This document shows positions 42,223 to 50,548 of a DNA stretch of 64,000 bases, one piece after another. The notes below the pieces were generated by a model, which was not told the origin of the DNA, did not search any database, and saw only the letters and a list, made by a program, of their open reading frames with translations. Location of the stretch: the NCBI GenBank assembly GCA_036513315.1, contig DATBZF010000086.1, positions 1-64,000 of the forward strand. The letters are read 5' to 3'. The translations under genes were made by a program, and so were the position numbers. Within the stretch, counting starts at the first letter, position 1; the number at the start of each line of letters is the position of its first letter. The DNA is from Roseiarcus sp036513315. GTDB taxonomy: Bacteria; Pseudomonadota; Alphaproteobacteria; Rhizobiales; Beijerinckiaceae.

Positions 42223-43404
42223 CTACAGCCCCGCTTCGACAGCCCGAAGCAGCCGGAACCGCATCTCGCCGTCATTGTCCGTGAGCGATATCACGAAGCG
42301 AACCTGCCCATGGCTTGAGGTGTTGGCGTAACCCGCCAGCGTACGAACGCCGTCCATGGTTCCGCTCTTGTTCATTCCGCCGTCATGACCACGGAGCAGG
42401 TCGGCGTGGGGCGCGAAGAGCTCGAGAACTTTGGCGAGCCCGCGGGCGGTAAAGCGGTTGTTGCGGCTGATGCCGGAACCCTCCTCAAGGTGGATCGCCG
42501 CGTCGAGCCCGTGCGCGGCGAGCATCTCATTGGCAATTTTGAGCGATTTCTCGAGGCTGACCGGGCCGCCCGCGCGGCGCCCGCCGATCTCCAGGAACAC
42601 CTGATTGGCGATGTAGTTGTTTGATGCGCTCAGCAGCGCGACAAGAATCTCCGAGAGAGGCCGCGATTGTCGGTGGACGTAGACTGGCTTGAGCCCATCG
42701 GGCACGGAGCCGATCGAGACATTGCCGCTCACGACGCCGCCGGCCCGCCTGACGAACGCAGCGATCAGCTCTCCTGCATATTTGAGGCTCACCGCCGGAT
42801 CCTGGCTCAGGCTAATGCGACCCTTTCCGCGAGGACCACGCGCCCGGAATTCGCTGATCGCGAGCGGAGTGATGGGGGTCTGGCTCTCGCCGGACTCCAC
42901 CTTGTCGCCACGGCGCACAGCGAAGATAGTGTTGAAATTCACCGCCAGCGCGGAGTTCAGCGCATCGTATGGCTCGGCGTCTTCCTCGATGCCTGGGATT
43001 CGGAGATTTGAAGGATAGTAACCTGCGTCGAGGACGATGCCGGCAATCGGCGTCTTTCCCACCGCCGCGACCAGTTCGGTCGCGAGCGGCGCCAGCTCCT
43101 CCGAGATCAGGAAAGGATCGCCGCCTCCGCGAATGTAGAGCACTCGCTTGTCGTCAAGGTAGAAGCGGGTCTCGAAGCGGTAGTCGCCGCCCAAGGTCTC
43201 CATCGCCAGCCAGGCTGTGACGATCTTGGTCACTGAAGCCGGGACGAACGGTTCGTCCGCATTCTGGGCCAACAATTCATTGCCGTTGGCGTCCACGACG
43301 AGCGCCAACCCCTGCGGAGCGAGAGACGCTACAGTCTCTTTCACGCCGGCCAGGACGGACCCCGGCAATAGGAACAGAGCGAGGGCGAGCAGGCGTGACA
43401 ACAT
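42223..43404 (-). CDS. dacB: D-alanyl-D-alanine carboxypeptidase/endopeptidase, PBP4 (S13) family
   Basis: A 393-residue periplasmic serine peptidase with a signal peptide (MLSRLLALALFLLPGSVLAG). Active-site motifs are SVTK (Ser57, Lys60), SASNNYIANQV as the SxN motif, and KSGTMDG (from Lys346) as KTG. RGGGDPFLISEEL and GYYPSNLRIPGIEEDAEPYD are typical S13 segments. It is shorter than E. coli PBP4 but in the range of alphaproteobacterial members. It trims or cleaves peptidoglycan cross-links. It is convergent with the GntR gene. Confidence 0.92.
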   Translation of the reverse strand: MLSRLLALALFLLPGSVLAGVKETVASLAPQGLALVVDANGNELLAQNADEPFVPASVTKIVTAWLAMETLGGDYRFETRFYLDDKRVLYIRGGGDPFLISEELAPLATELVAAVGKTPIAGIVLDAGYYPSNLRIPGIEEDAEPYDALNSALAVNFNTIFAVRRGDKVESGESQTPITPLAISEFRARGPRGKGRISLSQDPAVSLKYAGELIAAFVRRAGGVVSGNVSIGSVPDGLKPVYVHRQSRPLSEILVALLSASNNYIANQVFLEIGGRRAGGPVSLEKSLKIANEMLAAHGLDAAIHLEEGSGISRNNRFTARGLAKVLELFAPHADLLRGHDGGMNKSGTMDGVRTLAGYANTSSHGQVRFVISLTDNDGEMRFRLLRAVEAGL

Positions 43405-43680
43405 GGCGGATCCGTTGCAGGCGGAACGTCCGCAACCTGCGGCCCGGCGCCGAAAACCTCAAGCATTAAGTCCGGTTGGGAGTTGTCGCTTCAGGCGCGT
43501 TGCCGCGTCTTACGAGTGCTTTGGGAACCCGCGGCGATTTAACGAGAGCCTCAGCCACGGTCCTGCCGCGCGTCTTTTGTGAAGAACGAAGATTGTACGC
43601 CCCAGGTCGACGGGCAGCGTAGCTTAGAACGAATCAGCGGTATTGACGTGGCTTGAGACCGCAACACGCCAAACCGGTTG

Positions 43681-44937
43681 TCACAGGAGCAGCAAATAGG
43701 GCAAAAACGACACTGTCGTCCCGGGTTCGACCTGCGTTGTCGATTCCGGTAGCTCGACCAGCCCATCCGTTTCAATAAGTGAAGATAGGAGTCCTGCGCC
43801 TTCTCTCGGAAACTTCACCGCCTCGAGAGCGCCGTCCGCGCCATGCCGCAGATTGGCTCGCACAAATTCGCGCCGTCCCGCTTTCTTCCGATAGGCGAAC
43901 GCCGCTCGCACTGGCATAGCGGCAAATTGCTCGGGGGCCGCGCCTGCCAAGGCCAGCACCGCCGCGCGCGCCAGATAGACGAACGTCACGAAGCTTGCCA
44001 CCGGATTGCCAGGCAACCCCATGAACGGGACGCCCTCGATCGAGCCCATGGCGATGGGGCGCCCGGGTTTGATCGCGACGCGCCAGAAATTAAGCTCTCC
44101 AGTCTGCTCGACGCCAGCTTTGACACAGTCTGCTTCGCCTGTCGAAACGCCGCCGGAAGCGAGGATAAAATCGTGCCCGCGCGCCGCCTGCCGCAAGGCG
44201 TCGGCGATCAGAACGGGATCGTCGGCCAAAATGCCCAGATCGCCGACCTTGCACCCGAGGCGGCGAAGCATCGCAGCCAGCATAAAACGGTTCGAGTCGA
44301 ACAATTGCGAGGGTCCGCGGGCCGAGCCGGGCGAGACGATCTCGTCGCCGGTCGAAAAGACTGCAACCCGCACCGAGCGGCGGACCTCAAGTGCGGTAAG
44401 GCCGAGAGCGGCGCAAACCGCGATGTCCTGGGGTCGAAGGCGCCTGCCCTTCGCCAGGACGACGCTTCCTATGGGAATGTCCTCTCCGATGGGCCGAACA
44501 TTGGCTCCGCGACCCAATCCTATGGGGAAGTGAACGGCCCCGGCGGCGTCGACCCGGACGTCCTCCTGCATATAGACAGTATCGGAGCGTTCCGGCATCG
44601 GCGCCCCTGTAAAGATGCGCACCGTGCGCCCTTGGGGAACTGACGCCTTTGCGGCGCCTCCCGCCATAATGCGATCGGCGACCGCGATCGGCGCGCCAGC
44701 GGCCGTTTCCATGTCAGCGAACTGGACCGCGTACCCGTCGACGGCGGAGTTTGTAAAAGGCGGCAGCGCCATCGGCGCGACGAGATCGCGAGCCAACACG
44801 CGACCGTCCGCCCGCGCGAGCGCAACGGTCTCCACATCGGCAACAGGCGCCAAGGCGCCGAGGATATGGCTCACAGCTTCGTCCAGCGAGCGCATCGGGT
44901 CGCCGAAGGCCTCCAAATCGCTTGAAAGCTGAGCCAT
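43681..44937 (-). CDS. moeA: Molybdopterin molybdotransferase MoeA
   Basis: A 418-residue enzyme that inserts molybdate into adenylated molybdopterin. Domains in order: a MoeA N-terminal region with PPFTNSAVDGYAVQFADMET, the catalytic MogA-like fold with VAVFSTGDEIVSPG and FILASGGVSTGEADCVKAGV, GLPGNPVASFVTFVYLARAA, and the C-terminal beta domain. Start is placed at MAQLSSDLEAFG. It is divergent from fdhD and mobA, which act later on the same cofactor. Confidence 0.94.
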   Translation of the reverse strand: MAQLSSDLEAFGDPMRSLDEAVSHILGALAPVADVETVALARADGRVLARDLVAPMALPPFTNSAVDGYAVQFADMETAAGAPIAVADRIMAGGAAKASVPQGRTVRIFTGAPMPERSDTVYMQEDVRVDAAGAVHFPIGLGRGANVRPIGEDIPIGSVVLAKGRRLRPQDIAVCAALGLTALEVRRSVRVAVFSTGDEIVSPGSARGPSQLFDSNRFMLAAMLRRLGCKVGDLGILADDPVLIADALRQAARGHDFILASGGVSTGEADCVKAGVEQTGELNFWRVAIKPGRPIAMGSIEGVPFMGLPGNPVASFVTFVYLARAAVLALAGAAPEQFAAMPVRAAFAYRKKAGRREFVRANLRHGADGALEAVKFPREGAGLLSSLIETDGLVELPESTTQVEPGTTVSFLPYLLLL

Positions 44938-45068
44938 GTCTCTAGTCAATCCGCATCAAGCCCTGCGCGGGGCGGCCATATTCCCTCAATGGGACTTAAT
45001 GGTTATCCTGACGTGGCTATTCCGGCAATGCGGCGGCGATCGATGTGGTCGCGAGGATGGAACGCGAC

Positions 45069-45953
45069 ATGCTGACGACGAAGAGGCCCCGCGAGCGTCC
45101 GACGATCATGCCGAACCCATCGGATCCGCGGCTTACGCAAGGCGTCGAGGGCATTGATCAAACCGGCGCTCGCGTCGCAGTCAGCGTCCCGGTCGAACGG
45201 TCGCTAACTCTCTATCTGAACTCGCAGGAGATCGTCACCATGATGACGATTTGCGATTATCCGGAATATTTGGCGATCGGCTATCTCCTCAATCAAAACA
45301 TGCTGAAACCTGACGATGTCGTGACGGCGGTCGATTACGACGACGACCTCGACGTCGTGGTTGTGCGTACCACGCGCGGAACGAACTACGAAGAAAAACT
45401 AAAGAAGCGAACACTGACATCCGGATGCGCTCAGGGCACTGCATTCGGCGATCTCATGGAAGTCATCGAGGGGATCGAGCTGCCAGCAGCGGAGCTGCGG
45501 ACATCGTGGCTCTTCGAGGTCGTCAACGCGATCAAGACGATTCCTTCAATCTACCGCGAGGCCGGCTCCATTCATGGCTGCGTTCTGTGCGAGCGAGGAA
45601 GACCGCTCTGTTATATGGAGGATGTTGGCCGCCATAATGCGATCGACAAAATTGCCGGCTGGATGTACCGGAATGGCGTCAGCGCGGCCGACAAGATGCT
45701 CTACACGACCGGCCGTCTCACTTCTGAAATGACCATCAAAACCGTCCGGATGGGCATACCTATCCTGATTTCACGGTCCGGTTCGACGGGTTGGGGCGTC
45801 GAGCTTGCGCGAAAGGCGGCGCTCACAATGATCTCCAGGGCGCGCGGACGCAGATTCGTCGCCCTCTCGGGAATCGAACGTCTGGTTTTCGACGATCTTG
45901 AAAGCGCAGCAACGTCAGGCGAACTGCGAGAAAATGCGCACGATGGCAGATAA
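45069..45953 (+). CDS. fdhD: Formate dehydrogenase accessory sulfurtransferase FdhD
   Basis: About 294 residues from this ATG; several in-frame starts are possible and none has a strong ribosome site. FdhD passes sulfur from a cysteine desulfurase to the Mo-bis-MGD cofactor. Conserved parts are LTLYLNSQEIVTMMTICDYP, IHGCVLCERGRPLCYMEDVG, RHNAIDKIAGW, TTGRLTSEMTIKTVRMGIPI and SGSTGWGVELA. The mobile-loop segment reads TSGCAQGTAF, with one cysteine where E. coli has CxxC. It overlaps mobA. Confidence 0.94.
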   Translation: MLTTKRPRERPTIMPNPSDPRLTQGVEGIDQTGARVAVSVPVERSLTLYLNSQEIVTMMTICDYPEYLAIGYLLNQNMLKPDDVVTAVDYDDDLDVVVVRTTRGTNYEEKLKKRTLTSGCAQGTAFGDLMEVIEGIELPAAELRTSWLFEVVNAIKTIPSIYREAGSIHGCVLCERGRPLCYMEDVGRHNAIDKIAGWMYRNGVSAADKMLYTTGRLTSEMTIKTVRMGIPILISRSGSTGWGVELARKAALTMISRARGRRFVALSGIERLVFDDLESAATSGELRENAHDGR

Positions 45954-46599
45954 TCCCGGAACAGTCGGCGTCATCCTGGCGGGCGGACTCGCAAGGCGCA
46001 TGGGCGGCGGCGACAAGCCGATGCGGGACATTGGCGGCCGCACAATTCTTGACCATGTCGTGTCACGGTTTCGACCTCAGTGCGACGACTTGTTGCTCAA
46101 CGCCAACGGCGACCCCGAGCGATTGTCTGCGTTCGGCCTACCTGTTATCGCCGACAGCATTGCAGACTATCCAGGCCCGCTTGCGGGGATCCTTGCCGCT
46201 CTCGATTGGACCGCGACTCACCGCCCCGCCGTCAGCTGGGTGGCGAGCGTGGCCGGCGACTGCCCATTCCTTCCACGCGATCTCGTTGCGCGTCTTCACG
46301 ATGCCCGAGCGCAGATCGATGCAACGCTGGTCGTCGCACAATCAGGGGCGCAGCGTCATCCGGTCGTGGGGCTGTGGCGCGTCGACATCAGGAAGGAGCT
46401 TCGCGGCGCTCTCTTATCGGGGGTCCGTAAGATTCAGCTCTGGACCGGACGCTACCCGATCGCCGTCGCGACATGGGCAATCGATCCGATAGATCCGTTC
46501 TTCAATGTCAACACTTCCGAGGATCTTGCCGAAGCCAAGCGATTGGCGCTGCTCGTTGAGAAAGGCGTCACGACAGGCGAGACCGCTTCGAATTCGTGA
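45943..46599 (+). CDS. mobA: Molybdenum cofactor guanylyltransferase MobA
   Basis: A 218-residue nucleotidyltransferase that joins GMP to Mo-molybdopterin. The N-terminal signature VILAGGLARRMGGGDKPMRD, the DxD-type VAGDCPFLPRDL, and the C-terminal FFNVNTSEDLAEAKR are all present. The ATG at 45943 overlaps the fdhD stop. With moeA and fdhD it equips a bis-MGD enzyme, presumably a formate dehydrogenase, whose structural genes are not in the window. Confidence 0.93.
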   Translation: MADNPGTVGVILAGGLARRMGGGDKPMRDIGGRTILDHVVSRFRPQCDDLLLNANGDPERLSAFGLPVIADSIADYPGPLAGILAALDWTATHRPAVSWVASVAGDCPFLPRDLVARLHDARAQIDATLVVAQSGAQRHPVVGLWRVDIRKELRGALLSGVRKIQLWTGRYPIAVATWAIDPIDPFFNVNTSEDLAEAKRLALLVEKGVTTGETASNS

Positions 46600-46780
46600 T
46601 CTCGCGTTATTCTGCTGCAATCATGAGTTCAGTCGCGCTTGCTAGATCGGGCCTCCAATAGGAAGGATGTGCAGGATAGGGACAAAAGCTTCAACAGCAT
46701 TCGTCCGGGCCGGTTCTCAGGAAGAAGGCGTGGGCCGCGCCAGAGCGAGAACAACACCAACTGAAACGGTCGAGTGTGAT

Positions 46781-46929
46781 CCATCGTTTTGCATGGCGGA
46801 GCGTGTTTCACCGCTGAGACCTTTGTCAATGATGGCCTTTCAGGCCACCGCCGAAGGCGGCGACCGCTTTCGCGGTCGTCATCGACAAAGGTCTCAGCGG
46901 TGAAAGAATTGCCTCCATGCGAACAATGG
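46781..46929. repeat. Cloverleaf palindromic element, copy C (different stem sequence)
   Basis: Terminal repeats CATCGTTTTGCATGGCGG and CCTCCATGCGAACAATG are related to copies A and B. The 27-bp stem pairs 46806-46832 (TTTCACCGCTGAGACCTTTG onward) with 46879-46905, one mismatch, and shares no sequence with the A/B stem. Three abutting hairpins follow: 46833-46847 (TGGCCT-TTC-AGGCCA), 46848-46860 (CCGCC-GAA-GGCGG) and 46861-46878 (CGACCGC-TTTC-GCGGTCG). Confidence 0.88.
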
Positions 46930-47040
46930 CTCAATAGCGAATTCGGTAGGGGCGATGACCCGGTCGAAACTGTCGTCTCGCATCCTGCACCTCCTCCCAT
47001 ATTGGAGACCCAATCAACGAATTCGTGAACCTGCACAATT

Positions 47041-47078
47041 GCGAGGTCAGGCGAATGAATTCATTCGCCTGACCTCGC
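47041..47078. repeat. Perfect 38-bp palindrome
   Basis: GCGAGGTCAGGCGAATGAA is followed immediately by its exact reverse complement, with no spacer. The flanks ATTGCGAGG and CCTCGCGATGACG resemble the ends of REP family 1. It lies just after the MFS stop on the minus strand and could form a hairpin at that mRNA's 3' end. Confidence 0.92.
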
Positions 47079-47116
47079 GATGACGAGGACGCGCCCGGCG
47101 CCCGCGCCCACAACGT

Positions 47117-48781
47117 TCACGCATACCGCTCCGCAAGCCGCCGCGTCTTGCGCGTCGCGCGCAGACGATGGCCGCGCTCGCAGGCGATCAGATGGGTAAT
47201 ATGCGGATCCCTGTTGAGCAGCCGGCGAATATGCTCTTCGAACAGGCGATCGGCATTGGTCACGCGCTCATGCTGATGCATGAGCTCGAGCCAGGATTCG
47301 ATCAGGAACGTCTCGACGAAGCGCCCCGCATCGATCGTGTCCTCGTAGAGACCCCAGGCGAAGCCGCCATCGCGCTTGCGTTCATGGGCGAGCTGATAGA
47401 GGCACTCGACAAAAGCGTCGCGATCCCTGAGGTCGATGCGATATTCCACCGCGACCCGCACCGGGCCTTCATTGTTCTCGATTTTGTGGCTCGCAAAAGG
47501 CGTGCGCCAATGCATGGCCGGCGTCAGGTCGATGCCGATCGCCGTCTGCAGCCGCCAACGCCAGGTGAGAGGGATCGCGAGCGCGGCGCCGGCGGCAGCC
47601 GCGTAATGCGCGATCGACAGGCCCGCCATACTGGCGATCTGCCCCCATGCGGCGCTGCCGACCGTCATCGCGCCGAAAATAATGGTCAGCAGGATCGCCA
47701 GCCCGCGCCCGCGCACCCAATCAGGCAAGGCGAGCTGGGCCGACACGTTGAGACTGGTGAGAATCAAGGTCCATGACGCGCCCGCGATAAGGCAAGCGCA
47801 AACAATGGTTGCGGAATTATGGGCGAAGCCGAACAACAGGAGCGCGAAACTCGTCGCCAGCGTGCCGAACGCGACGAGCCGGTCGGGCCCGAGGCTCGCC
47901 CGCAGCCAGCCCAGCACGAACGAGCCGGCGATCGCGCCGGCGCCGATCGCGCCGAGCAGAATGCCGTAGAGTTCCGGACCCTGGTCCGCCTGGTTGCGCG
48001 CAACCAGCGGCAGCAGCGCCCAATAGGCGCTGGCGAATGGAAAAAACGCAAACGCCCGCACCAGGGTCGCGCGCAGGTGCCGGTTGTTGGCGGCGTGGCG
48101 GATGCCGGTGCGCATCGCGCTGACCAGACGCTCGGCGGGCAGGCTTTCCGCGCTTTTTTGCGGCGCGCGCCACCATAGCAAGGCGGCGATCGCCGCCAGA
48201 TTGCTCGCCGCGCAGATGAAGAAAGGCGCGGCCATGCCGAATCCGGCAATGATGAAACCGCCGGCGACCGGGCCGACGGCGCGCGTGATGTTGTAGCCAA
48301 CGCCATTGGCGGCGATGGCGCCCTCCAATTCGCCCCGGTTCACCAGCAGCGGCGTGATCGCCATCCAGGCGGGGGCGACGAGCGCGCCGCCAATCGCCAG
48401 AAAGAACGTGACCAGCAGGAGCGAAGCGACGGTGGCGTGGCCCGACCAGACAAGCGTCGCCAGCAATATGGTCATCACCGTATTGGCGAGTTCCACAACG
48501 ATCAGCAGCCGGCGCGGGTTGACGATGTCGGCGAGCGCGCCGGCCGGAAGGGTGAACAGGAAGATCGGCAGGCTGACCGCCACCTGGACCAACGACACCG
48601 CCCTCGGGTCAGCGTCGAGGCTGGTCATCAGCCATCGCGAACCGGTGTCGTAAAGCGCCGTGCCGACATTGGCGATGACGCTTCCGGTCCATATCGCCGT
48701 GAACGCCGCGTGACCGAAGGCGCCCCAGCGGGAGGACGTAAGCTCGGCCGGTGTCGCGGAAGGATTGGTGTCGCCGTTCAA
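47117..48781 (-). CDS. MFS transporter with C-terminal cytoplasmic domain (MFS_3/EntS-like)
   Basis: About 554 residues. Residues 20-420 hold 11-12 hydrophobic helices in the MFS_3 style: FTAIWTGSVIANVGTALYDT, SLVQVAVSLPIFLFTLPAGA, AGALADIVNPRRLL, AYWALLPLVARNQADQGPEL. After the membrane part is a soluble alpha/beta domain of about 130 residues (VRVAVEYRIDLRDRDAFVEC, GFAWGLYEDTIDAGRFVETF) like a dimeric ferredoxin-fold monooxygenase domain, known in this subfamily. The TTG at 48781 has GGAGC in front; a longer frame exists. Substrate is unknown. Confidence 0.87.
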   Translation of the reverse strand: MNGDTNPSATPAELTSSRWGAFGHAAFTAIWTGSVIANVGTALYDTGSRWLMTSLDADPRAVSLVQVAVSLPIFLFTLPAGALADIVNPRRLLIVVELANTVMTILLATLVWSGHATVASLLLVTFFLAIGGALVAPAWMAITPLLVNRGELEGAIAANGVGYNITRAVGPVAGGFIIAGFGMAAPFFICAASNLAAIAALLWWRAPQKSAESLPAERLVSAMRTGIRHAANNRHLRATLVRAFAFFPFASAYWALLPLVARNQADQGPELYGILLGAIGAGAIAGSFVLGWLRASLGPDRLVAFGTLATSFALLLFGFAHNSATIVCACLIAGASWTLILTSLNVSAQLALPDWVRGRGLAILLTIIFGAMTVGSAAWGQIASMAGLSIAHYAAAAGAALAIPLTWRWRLQTAIGIDLTPAMHWRTPFASHKIENNEGPVRVAVEYRIDLRDRDAFVECLYQLAHERKRDGGFAWGLYEDTIDAGRFVETFLIESWLELMHQHERVTNADRLFEEHIRRLLNRDPHITHLIACERGHRLRATRKTRRLAERYA

Positions 48782-49042
48782 GCCATGCTCCGATCCAGAG
48801 TCGAAATTATCGGCCCCTCGGCCCGGGCATGGCGCCATTCTGACGACGACGCGCGTCCGCTCCGTGACAAGGCGAACGCGATGCGCCGCCTCCTGTCGCG
48901 CGATCGTCGATCACGACCTGCGAGAGCAGGTGCGACCGCGCAGGGCACGCGACGGGGGCGGGAAAGCGCACGAGAAATGCGGCGAATTAGCGGCGGCGAG
49001 CGGGGCGCGTCCGGCGCCTGGCGTTGAACCGCGCCGGCGCCC

Positions 49043-49768
49043 TCAACCTTTCGCGGCGGCGAGAATCGGGCCGGCGCCGGAGGTTTGGACCAGCACCGCC
49101 GTGCTCAGGCCGGGGTCGCCGGCCGGCAATTCAAAGCGTTCGGCCTGGCCGCTCCAGCCGCCAAGCCGCACCATTTCGCGCACGATATTGCGATGCGGCA
49201 GAGTCTTGCCGGCGTTCTCGCCGCGCAGCACCGGGACTTCGATCGTGCGGGAATCATAGCGAACCAGCCAGACATCGGCCGCTTGCGGCGGCGCCGCGCC
49301 GATTTCAACCGATCCGCCTGTGATGGCGACGGACGGGCCCGACCGGCGTTCGGCGCGGCCGATCAACGTTTCCATTTCGCCTGGCTCCGCGCCGACGCCA
49401 GCGATCAGGCCGTTGACCACCACCTGCGGCGTATAGACATTCTGCTTATGCATCGCATGAGCGTATTGATATTGCCGGTCGGTGAACTGGCCTTTGGCGA
49501 AAGTGTCCTTCCAGCCGAGACTGTCCCAATAGGTCACCGAAAAACTCAACGCGAGCACGTCGGCGCGCTGGCTCAACGCATTCAAATTGGCGTTGGCGGG
49601 GGGACAGGACGAGCAGCCCTGGCTCTGAAACAATTCGACGACCGCCGGGTGACTGGCGTCGGCCGCCTGAACAGGGGCGGCGCCAAGCGCGAACGAAAAT
49701 CCGATCAGCGTGGCGGCGAGGCGAGGCATGGTTCCGAGGTTGAGAAACGGCATGGGGAGCGCAGACAT
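49043..49768 (-). CDS. DUF1223 secreted thioredoxin-fold protein
   Basis: A 241-residue exported protein. After a signal peptide ending APVQAAD comes VVELFQSQGCSSCPPANANL, the CxxC-containing signature of DUF1223, then LALSFSVTYWDSLGWKDTFA and YTPQVVVNGLIAGVGAE with the cis-proline-like TPQ. The fold suggests a periplasmic redox protein of unknown partner. The C-terminal half (DVWLVRYDSRTIEVPVLRGE) is a beta domain usual in the family. Confidence 0.92.
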   Translation of the reverse strand: MSALPMPFLNLGTMPRLAATLIGFSFALGAAPVQAADASHPAVVELFQSQGCSSCPPANANLNALSQRADVLALSFSVTYWDSLGWKDTFAKGQFTDRQYQYAHAMHKQNVYTPQVVVNGLIAGVGAEPGEMETLIGRAERRSGPSVAITGGSVEIGAAPPQAADVWLVRYDSRTIEVPVLRGENAGKTLPHRNIVREMVRLGGWSGQAERFELPAGDPGLSTAVLVQTSGAGPILAAAKG

Positions 49769-49968
49769 GACTGATCATCCTCTCGCTGCCGCACGGGCGT
49801 GGCGCCGGAGGCGGCCGAATGGAAGCTGTTCGTGCGAGGCAGGGCGTTCGTTACGCGGCTTCAACGATTTTGGCGCTCCGGGGTCCGGTCGTTGAAGGCG
49901 CCCAGGCGATTTGCAACGGACCGGTCAGGTGGCGCGTTAGACCGGGCGAATGATCGAGGAGCAAAATC

Positions 49969-50475
49969 ATGTCTCGTCTCGAGGGCAAGGCCGACCGCGT
50001 CTGGGCTCTGGTGAAGGAGATCGGCGTCGCGATGGTGGTCACCCATAATGACCGCGGCGACGGATTGCGCGCGCGGCCGATGGCGGCGCGGCCCGATGTC
50101 GACGGCAACGCCATCTTTTTCCTGACCGACGCGACGGCGCCCAAACATCGCGAGGTCGACCGCAACCCTGACATCTGTCTCGCGTTTTCCGACATCAAAG
50201 GGCAGAAATATGTCTCGCTGACCGGCCGCGGCGAAATTTCCAACGACCGCGCCGGGATCAGGCGGTTCTGGTCGATCAGCGACAAGGCCTTCTGGCGCGA
50301 CGCCGACGATCCCGCCATCCGGCTCCTGCGCGTCGCGCCAGAGGAAGCCGAATATTGGGAGGGCGCGGGCTTGATCGTGAGCTCGGTCCGGATGATCGCC
50401 TCCGCCATCACCGGCGCCAAGGCCGATCCCGGCGATAACGAGAAAGTGCGCCTTTCGCGCCCCGCCGGCGCCTGA
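49969..50475 (+). CDS. General stress protein, pyridoxamine 5'-phosphate oxidase fold
   Basis: A 168-residue FMN-binding split-barrel protein of the pyridoxamine_ox-like general-stress (YdaG/GS26) type. It has VAMVVTHNDRGDGLRARPMA, IFFLTDATAPKHREVDRNPD and ICLAFSDIKGQKYVSLTGRG, the usual flavin-binding strands. GAGGAG precedes the ATG. Its role may be flavin-dependent reduction under stress; the substrate is not known. It stands alone between the DUF1223 and VanW genes. Confidence 0.9.
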   Translation: MSRLEGKADRVWALVKEIGVAMVVTHNDRGDGLRARPMAARPDVDGNAIFFLTDATAPKHREVDRNPDICLAFSDIKGQKYVSLTGRGEISNDRAGIRRFWSISDKAFWRDADDPAIRLLRVAPEEAEYWEGAGLIVSSVRMIASAITGAKADPGDNEKVRLSRPAGA

Positions 50476-50548
50476 AAACGGCCATTGCGGCGGCGGACCG
50501 TAAGACAGGGCATCGAGCCGATCGAAACCGAAAGCGTCGGGTTCTGCG

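Larger units (their letters stand above)
46600..47116. other. 517-bp gap with two palindromic elements
   Basis: No gene is supported. It holds element copy C (46781-46929) and the perfect palindrome at 47041-47078, between convergent mobA and MFS genes. Base composition changes from the lower-GC block on the left to GC-rich DNA on the right around here. Confidence 0.65.

Noticed and set aside
47117..48838. MFS transporter with soluble C-terminal domain as a novel fusion
   Set aside because: A C-terminal ferredoxin-fold domain is already known in this MFS_3 subfamily.
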